Shown here: one piece after another, positions 20,101 through 28,747 of the stretch
How positions within the stretch are numbered: position 1 is the first letter of the stretch
How the letters are laid out: every line of letters begins with the position of its first letter
Source: Actinomortierella ambigua
Lineage: Eukaryota > Mortierellomycota > Mortierellomycetes > Mortierellales > Mortierellaceae
Reading direction: 5' to 3'
Length of the DNA stretch: 32,294 nt
NCBI GenBank assembly: GCA_016098155.1
Contig: JAAAJB010000411.1
Span: 1 to 32,294 of the forward strand
The notes under the pieces: model-generated
Seen by the model: the letters and a program-made list of their open reading frames with translations, nothing else
Database searches by the model: none
Told to the model about the DNA's origin: nothing
Made by a program: the position numbers and the translations under genes

Positions 20101-20633
20101 GCCGGGCAAGGAGACGCTGGCGAGAGTGGAGGTGGAAGTGTCGGTAGAGCTCAGTGTGGGGGAGGGTTCAAGCGTATGGCTGATGGCCATGCTGGTCGCG
20201 TGGTTAAGCTGGTCATGCGAGGGGGAATGAAGCGGGGAGGAGGTCTTTTTCTGGTAGTGCTTCAGCTGTTGCTGTTGTTGTTGCTGCTGCTGCTGCTGCA
20301 AGGAGGAGAATCGTGGAGGGATGTGACTCTCGGGATGGACCTGCTGGGTATTGTTGTTGCTATTGTTGCTGTTGTTGTTGTTGCGCGAGGCCAATGAAGA
20401 GATGCGAGGAGGGGCATGTGGGTGAGGGGGGATCTTGGCGTTGTTGGCATGGCCTGTACAAGGTGATGGAGGGGCCTCGGCGACCACCTTTGCGACATGG
20501 ACCCCATGGGCATGGTCCATCATGCCAGAGGAGTGCATGGAGGTGGATGAGGAGGCCAATGACGACGACGAAGGGGACGAGGAGAGGGAAGAGGACGATG
20601 ACGACAAGTGAGATGACAGGGAGGAGGAGGTGA

Positions 20634-20664
<31 letters not shown>

Positions 20665-20760
20665 GATGGGATGATGAGGATCAGCCAATGAAGGAAGAGG
20701 AGGAGGAGGAGGAAGAGGAGGAGGAGAGAGAGTGGAGGTGGGAGAGGAAGAAGCAAACAT
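15521..20760 (-). CDS. MSS4: Phosphatidylinositol-4-phosphate 5-kinase, type I (Mss4-like)
   Basis: Six exons: 20760-18652, 18211-18132, 17968-17854, 16754-16599, 16482-15763 and 15649-15521, giving 1102 residues. The kinase core begins near residue 680. It contains the Gly-Glu-Asp-His-Val-Asn-Tyr motif, Thr-Gly-Asn-Glu-Leu-Thr-Pro, the P-loop Ser-Pro-Gly-Lys-Ser-Gly (782-787), ATP-binding Lys801 (Ile-Ile-Lys-Thr-Ile), Met-Asp-Tyr-Ser-Leu-Leu (929-934) with catalytic Asp930, and Ile-Ile-Asp with metal-binding Asp1038. The enzyme phosphorylates PI4P to PI(4,5)P2 at the plasma membrane and controls actin, endocytosis and cell-wall signalling. Every exon junction rejoins a known Mss4 motif; for example Asp-Tyr-Leu is followed directly by Val-Ser-Leu across the 1099-nt intron. 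The first ~640 residues are Ser/Gln/Asn/Thr-rich and mostly disordered. The start is the first Met of the long exon; there is no evidence of an upstream coding exon. Confidence 0.95.
17052..17160. repeat. CT/GA microsatellite inside the PIP5K intron
   Basis: About 110 nt made almost entirely of CT dinucleotides on the plus strand, broken by CTGTCTGTC and ATCACTGC. In the sense of the host gene it is GA-rich, so it is not the acceptor's polypyrimidine tract, which lies about 300 nt away. Confidence 0.9.
17811..17830. repeat. (TG)10 microsatellite near the PIP5K intron 3 donor
   Basis: Ten uninterrupted TG units on the plus strand, which is CA in the sense orientation. They begin about 23 nt after the 5' splice site at 17853. 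CA repeats near donors can bind splicing regulators in animals; relevance in fungi is unknown. Confidence 0.85.
18212..18651 (-). other. Intron 1 (440 nt) of the PIP5K gene
   Basis: The donor is AGT|GTAAGT at 18651 and the acceptor CTACAG|GTG at 18212, phase 0. Splicing joins Ile-Arg-Val-Ser to Val-Ser-Arg-Cys, as in Mss4 orthologues. The intron holds a CAGA-type repeat (about 18252-18302), A runs and a G run. No gene is seen inside it. Confidence 0.8.
19015..20670 (-). repeat. Low-complexity homopeptide block in the PIP5K N-terminal region
   Basis: The sense strand encodes repeated runs of Gln (at about 19021-19032, 19540-19555, 20265-20300), Thr (an 18-residue run near 20018-20070), Asn (about 20350-20380 and 20636-20666) and Ser. 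Codons are mixed (CAA with CAG, ACC with ACG), as expected of translated repeats under some selection rather than pure slippage. Confidence 0.75.
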
Positions 20761-22279
20761 TCAATGGGACATTGGCTCGAAGCGAGAAGATGAATGTAAC
20801 AGTGAGGAATGAATGAATGGAATTGAATGTGAATGACAAGAGAATGTTTGTTGTTTTGAGAGAGGAAGTGGAAGAGAGAAGAGAAGAGAGAGAAGAGAGA
20901 GTGTGTGTGTGAGTGAAGCAAAGGGAGTGCAGTGAGTGAGTGAGTGAGTGTGTAAGAAAAGAAATATGAGAGCAAGAGCAATCACAGACAGACAGACAGA
21001 ACAGACAGAACAAGTGCAGCACAGAGAGAGAGAGAGAGAGAGAGTCAGAACAAGAACAGACACAGAGAGAGAACAGACAGGCAGACAGGGAAATGCAGCC
21101 AACATTCAGGCTCTTTCTCTCTCTCTCTTACTCTCTCTTACTCTCTTTCTCTCTCCACTCTACATTATTCAGACATGCATCCGCATGAACAACAAGAGCA
21201 CATGGCAATGCATGTGTTCATCCCCCCTTCCCCTCCCCCTCCCCCTTTCCTGCTGTTGTTCCAGCAGCAGGATAGACAAACCACCTCGACACACGCACTT
21301 TGTGAGTGACATAGGGAAGCGACAGTAAGCCCATCACGAGCTAGGTTTTATTTTACTTTTTTGTATTCAAGAGCACTGCCACCCACCCCATGTATGTTGC
21401 AGTAGCAATGCAATTGTATTTCTACCCCCCCCCCCCCTGTAGATGTCTGTTGCTGCTGGTCTATCTGTCTGTCACTACTGTCGGACCCTCGTATTTACAT
21501 GAAAAAAAAAAAAAAAGTCGACTGCAACCTCAATCAAGCAAGGTTTGGGCTGACTTGTGCGCCTGTTGTCCCTTTCCAAAAATACTCTTTCCCCCCTCTC
21601 TCTCAGGGCTTGCCTTGTAGCAGCAAGGTATGAACACAAGAGAAATGATGAATGGGAGAGCGAACATTTTGACTGGGGGAAGGGAGCTGGCCGTTTATTG
21701 TGCGCATCCTCCCTCTCTCTCTCTCTCTCTCCCTCCCTCTCTCCTTCTACCCTCTTCCCCCTTCCCCCTCCCCTTCCCCTTTCCCCACTCCTCGGATATG
21801 GAGGTTGTGGCGTCCTAAAACATCAACGGATTCCCATTCATCAACAGTGGCCCGATCTGATCAATTCCTCCCCAGCTATCAGCTAAAGAGCGATCAAGAT
21901 CTCTCCTTCTCCAAGTGGACATCGTGGATTTAACTCGCGTCTTGAGCATATTCTGCTGGGTTGTGCACCCCCCCCCCATCGCAAAGATAGCAAGCACGCA
22001 CACTACGATTTGGAGACTCAGCCAGCCAGCCAGGGACCTACCTACACCAAGAACACCTGCTGCTGCTGCTCTCACTAAGAATCACTCCGTCGTCATAATA
22101 CGTAGCAGATACATATCCTTTTCGTAAATTAAAAGAGAGAGGACACCACCATCCAGCCATTATTTCTCAGCATTTCTCCACAGCCCAAGCAGGGAGGGGA
22201 GGGGGGGTATTCAAAAAAATGGTCAGCTGTCTCAAAGATGCCAAAAAAGTGAGTAGTAGACTTTCATTTGCAACAATGA
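20761..22279. other. Intergenic: 5' side of the PIP5K gene and 3' side of the centrin gene
   Basis: This 1.5 kb spacer shows no gene. Nearest the kinase start, 20840-21110 is strongly GA-rich with GAGTGAGT and CAGACAGA repeats, suggesting a pyrimidine-rich 5' leader on the minus strand. CT-rich blocks lie at 21113-21155 and 21712-21790, and C runs at about 21426-21436 and 21969-21977. A CAGCCAGC repeat lies near 22021-22032. Confidence 0.55.
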
Positions 22280-23396
22280 CTACGAAAGAAGGCCAATCCT
22301 CCGCATAATCCATGCAAACTCACCGCGGTTGACCTGTTGATCCCGATCCTTGTCGGCTCCCTCGATCATCTCGCGCAGCTCGTGATCTTTCATCGCAATA
22401 CCCAGCTCCCTCGACACCCGCCTCAAGTCCTCCATGTCAATCGCTCCCTTCCCACTCGTGTCAAACAGCTGAAACACCCGATCAATCTCCATATCATCGT
22501 AAAGAGCCCTCTAAGCATCGTAATAGTAGATTAAAAGTCATTAGTATCTCTTCATGCTCCTCTAGACCTTCCTTCCTCTCTCTCTCTCACACATTCTTTT
22601 TCGGAGCACTTACCATTCGAGGCGCCATGATCGTCATAAAATCATCTAGGCGAATCTGAACTGGTGCATCATCCTCGCTGTCCAGCCCCTCAACGTCGTC
22701 ATCCTGATCACTGGCTTTGGCATCGACTGACATGCTATCATCGTCATCCTCATCATCATCATCGTCCAAAGTTTGCTGATAAGCATCGCTGTCATCGCTA
22801 TCAAGCTCAGCCTCGTCTCCATCGCCACCGTCGTCGTCGTCGTCGAGGCTACGCACATCATTATCACTGTCATCGACATAGACTGATCGCACTCCCACAC
22901 TTTTCCGTGCTACTTGGGCTGCCCTTCTTGATGACCTCCGCTTGGCGGTGGTGGTGCTTCCAGTAGTCGGCGTCGCCATATCCTCCTCCTCTTCTTCTTC
23001 TTCCTCCTCTTTTTCTTTTTGACCTTCTCGATGTTGGCGAGATTGACTTGTTTTGCCACCATTTTTTGTGTTGCTTCTGTTGCCACTGCTTGGCTTCTTC
23101 CTCCCTCCCGCTGGCTTGGCGTCACCCCTGCGTTTGGACTTCGAGGAAAAGTGATGGTCAATCATCTCTTGGACCTCCGAGCGCGACGGTTCGAACCCAA
23201 GGGCGCGCATAGCAAGGAGCATCTTCTTTGCGTCCAAGCAGTGGGCTCCTCGCTGGCTGGAAAATACATCAAACACCTCCCGCATATCCTGTAATAGCTC
23301 GTCGGTGACACCATAGGCAGTTGCTGACGCTGACATGGCCGACGTTCGCGTTTTCTTGGTCAAGGCCATTGCCTCCCTCCGTGATTTGGATGACAT
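22280..23396 (-). CDS. Centrin/Cdc31-like EF-hand protein with a large internal insertion
   Basis: Two exons, 23396-22614 and 22510-22280, giving 337 residues; ordinary centrins have about 160-180. Residues 31-85 match the first EF-hand helices, including Met-Arg-Ala-Leu-Gly-Phe-Glu-Pro, but the first loop lacks calcium ligands. The second EF-hand is interrupted: about 150 residues, first Lys/Arg-rich, then a run of Glu, then Asp-rich, replace the calcium loop before Leu-Asp-Asp-Phe-Met-Thr-Ile-Met resumes the motif. The third loop (278-289; Asp, Ser, Lys, Asp, Asp) and fourth loop (314-325; Asp, Asp, Asp, Asn, Glu) look intact. Centrins act in spindle-pole-body or centriole duplication, nuclear-pore mRNA export and DNA repair. 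The 103-nt intron rejoins Ala-Pro-Arg-Met with Arg-Ala-Leu-Tyr. Unspliced reading through the last EF-hand to TAG at 22280 fits the family end. Divergent from MIC10. Confidence 0.85.
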
Positions 23397-23622
23397 GGGG
23401 TGGGGTGTGGGAGAGAATGTGTATATGCGTCTGTGTGGTATGAGAATGGAATGAGAGAAACCCTGCAATGCGACTGACACGTTTGTGGGCCAAAGGTGGC
23501 TTGAGAACAAACTCCGCCCTTCCCTGCTCCCCTTTCCCGAGGGAGGTAAAAGTAATTCACATGCAGCGCGAAACCTCCATCGGACCCAGATCAACCTCTC
23601 CCTTCACACTCACATTCACACC
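23397..23622. promoter_or_regulatory. Compact divergent promoter between the centrin gene and MIC10
   Basis: Only 226 bp separate the two start codons, which face away from each other, so both promoters must share or overlap in this space unless transcription starts inside a neighbour. The MIC10 side is CT-rich and ends in CACACCATG, a good fungal start context. No clear TATA box is visible on either strand. Confidence 0.6.
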
Positions 23623-24093
23623 ATGAGCACCAGCAACACCAAGATCCCCTCCGAGGACATTCTCAGCACCAAGGTACGACCCCCCCTCCTCCTGCATTGT
23701 TTGTCCGCTATTAGAGCACGCCTCTCTTTCGTTTGTACATTGGACACACTCTCATTCTAGATTAACCAACCACCTTTTCTTGCTCCGTAGTGGGATGAGT
23801 GCATCTCCAACGTGATTGTCAAGTCTGGCATTGGTCTGTCCGTCGGTATCATCTCCTCTGCCCTCCTCTTCAAGAGTAAGTGTCCTTGAGGCTTCACCCA
23901 AAAAAAACAACGGCCAACTCAGCTTGGATTCCACTTACTCACCGCCCTTCCAATCACATCTTTAGAGCGCTCCTGGCCCATCTCGGTCTCGACAGGTCTT
24001 GGTCTTGGCTACGCTCTGTCACAGTGCGAGAAGAACTTCAACCCCACCCTTGTCCCCGCCGTTGCAGTCAAGGCCGCTCAGGAGAAGAAGTGA
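23623..24093 (+). CDS. MIC10: MICOS complex subunit Mic10
   Basis: Three exons, 23623-23673, 23791-23875 and 23966-24093, giving 87 residues. The protein has the Mic10 layout: a short hydrophilic N-terminus, Lys-Trp-Asp followed by a first hydrophobic segment with Gly-Ile-Gly-Leu-Ser-Val-Gly, a Lys-Lys-Arg turn, and a second segment with Gly-Leu-Gly-Leu-Gly. Mic10 sits in the mitochondrial inner membrane as a hairpin. Its glycine motifs drive oligomers that bend the membrane at cristae junctions. Introns of 117 and 90 nt keep phase (0, then 1). The size and the paired glycine motifs make the family assignment firm although the gene is short. An AATAAA lies 47 nt past the stop. Confidence 0.93.
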
Positions 24094-25908
24094 ACTTTTC
24101 CTCCCCTTCCTTCCCCCCTCCCAACAAACATCATACCTCAATAAATCATCTCAAATTTGGCATGGATTGCGTCGTCGTCAAAGCAAAAAAGTGTGTCTCA
24201 CAGAAAGGCACAGAAGAGACGAACGATGGGTAGCAAAAAAGAAAAAAAAAGAAAGAAAAGAAGTATATCAGTTCAACGCACTATTCTGCGCCTTTTCTTT
24301 CATGTTGCGTCTTCACTCAAAAGACCATCTTCAAGTTGGAGCGTAGATGGACAGGACAAGCGATATCCCTTGCGGTTGTGAGGTGGTTGCGAGCAATGGC
24401 AGTGTCTACTAGATACGGGTACCAACTGTGGTGTAAGATAAGAGAGAGAGAGAGAGAGAAAGGGAAAATAACAGTCGGGAAAAGAGTGTACATGTGGAGG
24501 AGGACAGAGTGGGCGTCGAGAAGAATTTTCCCAACCGCCGCGCATCCCTGTGAGCAACAAGGTACATCAACAAAGAAGCAAGAGGTAATGCACATGTGCT
24601 AACTCGGGTGGTGGGGGGGGAAGCTGGGGCTGCGTTAAAGTATATCGTCCCTATTGAAGAAGGGATGGTGGCATGCACAGCAGACATTAGCAACGACACA
24701 TGAGATTGCCATCGTCAAATGGGAGGTAGATAGAGGAGCATGCAAATCGAAGCGCCGCAACAGTAGGCCTCGACGAAGAGGGGTACAAGCCATTCTTCGT
24801 CAATGCTTCCGGTGTTTCGGTTATGGTGAAGGGAGAATGTTCGCCAGGATGGCAATGAAGTGACCAAACAGAGGGAAATGTGGGGCGACTATGCTCATCT
24901 TTGGTGGCCGCCACACATCTGTTTGATTCTATCATGTAGTGCGTTGCATTTTTTTTATACCCATTCGGCTTCCAGAGGGCAAGGAAGAAGACAAAAAAAA
25001 AATGTCGTATAGACTAGGACACGATGAAATAAGGCATAGATAGAAATGTTGCATGGAGATATCCAAGGAAAGTGGATAGAGCCATAGAGCTGTTGAATGC
25101 GAACAGGCCTCCTCATTGCCGACTGGCCAACATGATGTCTGGTTGCAAGACTAGCTAGTTGTAGCAAAAGCATGTGCAAATGACCCTCCCTCTACTCTGT
25201 ACCCACACTTTGAATTAATGTTGTGTTTGTGGAGGGAGGAAAAAAAGGAGCACGCAAACAAGATTCGAACAGACGACAAGGATTGGGCCTGGCTGTGCAT
25301 GCGCATACAGAGCCGAACATACACACGAGACGCCCATGTGTATCCGAGGGAGGAGTCTTGTTATGATAAAAAGGATGGAAGGGCCACCTAACCCCCTCCC
25401 CTCGTTTCTCTCTTCCTCCACACCACCTCAACTTTCCTTTCATTCTTTGCGCAGGGTGGCCTTTCTTCCTCAGTAGCCTCTCCTCCTTGGTAGCCTCCAG
25501 TTACCTCCGTAGCCAACAATTGTCCTAGGGACGCGAAACCACCTATAGTGCAGATCAAAGAATCAAGGAGGCTGATTGCCCTTTCCCCTCCCCTCCCCTT
25601 CCCACCAACGTCCTCACGTCCAAAATAGTATGTATGCCGATCAGCTCCCTCCCTTCTCTTCAGAAACCAGGAAGGTGCCCTATCACTTTTTGAATGTAGA
25701 CAAAATGACATTGCATCTCTCCTTCATGGCATCCATCGCTCGCTCATGCAATGCTCATGCTTCTCTTGGCCGAATTTGATATCTCCCTTTTTTTCTCACA
25801 CCACGCATATCTTCCATTGGTTGCCATCCTTTCCCACACCCTCACCTCCCTTCATTCCTCTCTCCTTCTCTCACAGAAAATAAGCGCACAAGTCTGATTT
25901 CGTCCACC
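24094..25908. other. Intergenic: 3' side of MIC10 and 5' side of the lipase gene
   Basis: This 1.8 kb contains the MIC10 polyadenylation signal, a GA microsatellite at about 24440-24460, scattered A runs, and a pyrimidine-rich leader from about 25790 up to the lipase ATG. Open frames on the minus strand (24409-24699 and 24687-24935) lack any recognisable domain and overlap. I see no RNA gene. Confidence 0.55.
24140..24145 (+). terminator. AATAAA polyadenylation signal of MIC10
   Basis: AATAAA lies 47 nt after the MIC10 stop codon, following a CT-rich stretch. Confidence 0.6.
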
Positions 25909-25983
25909 ATGGCCACAACCGCTAGTACACTACAACAGCAGCAACAGCTACAGCAACAGCAACAACAGCAACAGCAACAGCAA

Positions 25984-26015
<32 letters not shown>

Positions 26016-26329
26016 CATTCCTTCAGCCATCCTTGAGCCAGCGACGCCAGCCGATGATGGTAATGTCCTTCTTCTTAGCGTGATTGCTCTCCTCTGTGTG
26101 CTCTGTTCGGTCCGCTTCAGCCGATATTTTTGGACACACACAACAAACAGCGGAATGATTTCACAAACAGGTTCCTGTAGTCTGAGCGCCGAGAGAGTGG
26201 ATATCCAACCTACGCTCTCCACAAGTCGACCCATGACACACGCCAGTCTCTGTCGACTGACTCCCCGCATGTTCCCATTCTGCTGATGTCTTCGTGACTT
26301 TGACCTGACCCTCCAGTCCCTTTTTGAAT

Positions 26330-26387
<58 letters not shown>

Positions 26388-28698
26388 TTCTGCTGCATCT
26401 GTCGCCGTTTGTAAAGCTCCTTCTGCGTTTTCATCCCAGCAAGACACTCTCACCAATGTCAAGGATACCATGGGCATCGGCTTGGATCGTAAGTGGCCCA
26501 AATTTAACCGTCCTCAACTTCTTTCGCTAATATGCTCCAACATGTTGCTAATTTTGCCACTCCCTTCTCCTCATTACTGCTACCTCTGTTCCTGTCCGCG
26601 GTGCTTCCAATGCAACACCCCGATAGTCGTACCTGGTAAGTCTTGCCTCACCTCTCCCTCTTGCCTATTTTGATTTGTGCAAACACACCATTCTCGAACT
26701 TGCTTCCTTACCCCTTCTCTTCTCCTTTTTTTTTTAACCTTCCCTGCTAGATTCGGTCTCGATCCGGCTACGCAGCATCACATGTAAAGGTGCACATGAA
26801 AAGACAGAAGTGTCGCTCAAACTCCAGGGTGTGACACAATGGTCCAAGCCTTATAAGAACCTCGGGGACCATACTTGCGAGACGTTTGAGTTCCAGACGT
26901 CGATCCATATCATGAGTTTTGACAGCATCAAAATTGACCTATACGATGTCAACGTCCTTGGCGCCCATACACGGATTGGACGGGCCTATCTCCCTCTCCG
27001 AGACATGGTCAAGAAGGTCGCGCACCGGATCGACAGCGCAGTCGATAAGACCCTCCAGCGCAGTCCACTACTCAAAGCCACATCGTTCACTTCAACAATG
27101 TCGTCGCTGTCGTCGTCAACTGGACCACTCCCTTCGCCTACCTCGCCTACCTCACCTACCTCGCCAAACACAGACCAGCGCGGCACTGGCACGGGTGACT
27201 CTCCTCATCGAGACGTTGTCCAGGTCGATCTTCCACTCTTCAAGCATGGCTCGTACTCAAAGTTTGGCATCAGCGACCACTCATTCCACCATATGGGCAG
27301 CATCTTTGCCAGCCACCCTGATGATGCCAAGAAGCCCAAGGAGGTCCTGATCTCGACAGGGTCGCAGCCCGGCACAAAGGATGTCGCCAAAACAATTGTT
27401 CCGCCCCCCATGAAGCGTCTTGACTCTTATGCTGAGACCGTCATGAATGGCGTCAAGGTTGGTATGCTCACTGTCGAGGTCGGATTGAACTACAAGGATT
27501 TAAAACGCCGCAATACCTACTATACCACGCGGCTACGGTCCAAGAGCATGGATGCAAGCAGTCCACAAGGTATTCACCGCGGTGGCAGTAGCGCAACAGG
27601 ATCATCGCCAGTTGATCCTACAAGCGTGGGCGTGAGCGGCGAGGCGACAGGAACAAACAGTGGCCGTCCGCGGCGCATGAGGCGATCCAACACGAACCAG
27701 ACAGTGACGACTTTGGCCTCCATTGCCACTGTCACCAGTACCACCACCACCGATGGCACGACCAATGGCACCACTCATTTTGTAGCCGACTCGGCGGCGC
27801 TGACGAAGAGCTATGCAGAGCTTCGCTCGTCGAAAAAGATACCCAACCCTTTGACCATTCAGATCAAGGGAGAAGACACTAGCGGAAACAGCAACAGCAG
27901 CGAACCAATCGAGTTGCCTCCTGCCACGCCAAAGTCAATTTCGGACCCTGGTTCTCCAACGTCACCCATCCAACCTTGCCTGCACACGTTCCAGTCAAAG
28001 AGGAGTCTTGTTGATGGCAGCGATGAAGGCTCCGAACTCGACCAGATGTTTACCAGTGATCCCGTGTGCGAGTACAGTGACGATGACGAGGATGGTTCGA
28101 TGGAAAATGCGAACGATCGAGAGAAAGAAGGAAAAGAGCTGGAGACCGGTTCGGATCGCTTTGACGACGAGAACCTGTATCTGGACGGCCAGTCCCATCT
28201 TCGGGACGAGTACAAAGGCGAGAACATGACCCATGCTGATCTTGAGCGCGAAGAGCATCTGATGGCGAGGATTGTGGCGAATGGCGACCCTGTCAAGCAG
28301 AAGGAGTACCTGGAAGGACACCACCATCATCAGCACGAAGGGAAGCAACCTCATGATTCAAAGGAATGTCCGCAGCAGCCTGGTCATGGTGGGAAGGGAA
28401 AGAAGTTCAAGTTTCAGTTGTTCTCGGATGAAACGCGGTCGGCGTTCAAGGATATCCAACTGCTGTATTCGTCCTTCTTTGGTCATGGCTGGAATCTGAC
28501 TCGTGGCGATTTTTGGAAGGGCATTCACCTGGTCGAGAAGTACTATGAGAAGCACCCTATGTAAGTGATCTATCCTGTTATGCCATGTTTGGAATCCGCA
28601 ACCAATTTACCCATCGAGGTCACTGTGATACAATGGCGCCTTTTCCCTCCCCCTTTCCACTTTTTACGTGAGCCAGCTCGTCTCACAATGGCTGCTGC

Positions 28699-28747
<49 letters not shown>

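Noticed and set aside
23185..23196. A second B-box-like GGTTCGAACC sequence
   Set aside because: It lies within the centrin coding exon, encodes normal family residues, and has no cloverleaf around it.
25255..25285. A tRNA-like T-loop (GTTCGAAT on the minus strand)
   Set aside because: The flanking bases do not form a 5-bp T stem and there is no matching acceptor stem, D arm or anticodon arm around it.
26175..26290. A possible extra exon inside lipase intron 1
   Set aside because: The stretch is open, but joining it to exon 1 at the only good acceptor produces an immediate stop, and it has no good donor.
27142..27170. A 9-nt repeat (Thr-Ser-Pro codons) in the lipase gene considered as a mobile or CRISPR-like repeat
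   Set aside because: It is a short in-frame coding repeat in a disordered linker with no spacers or terminal features.
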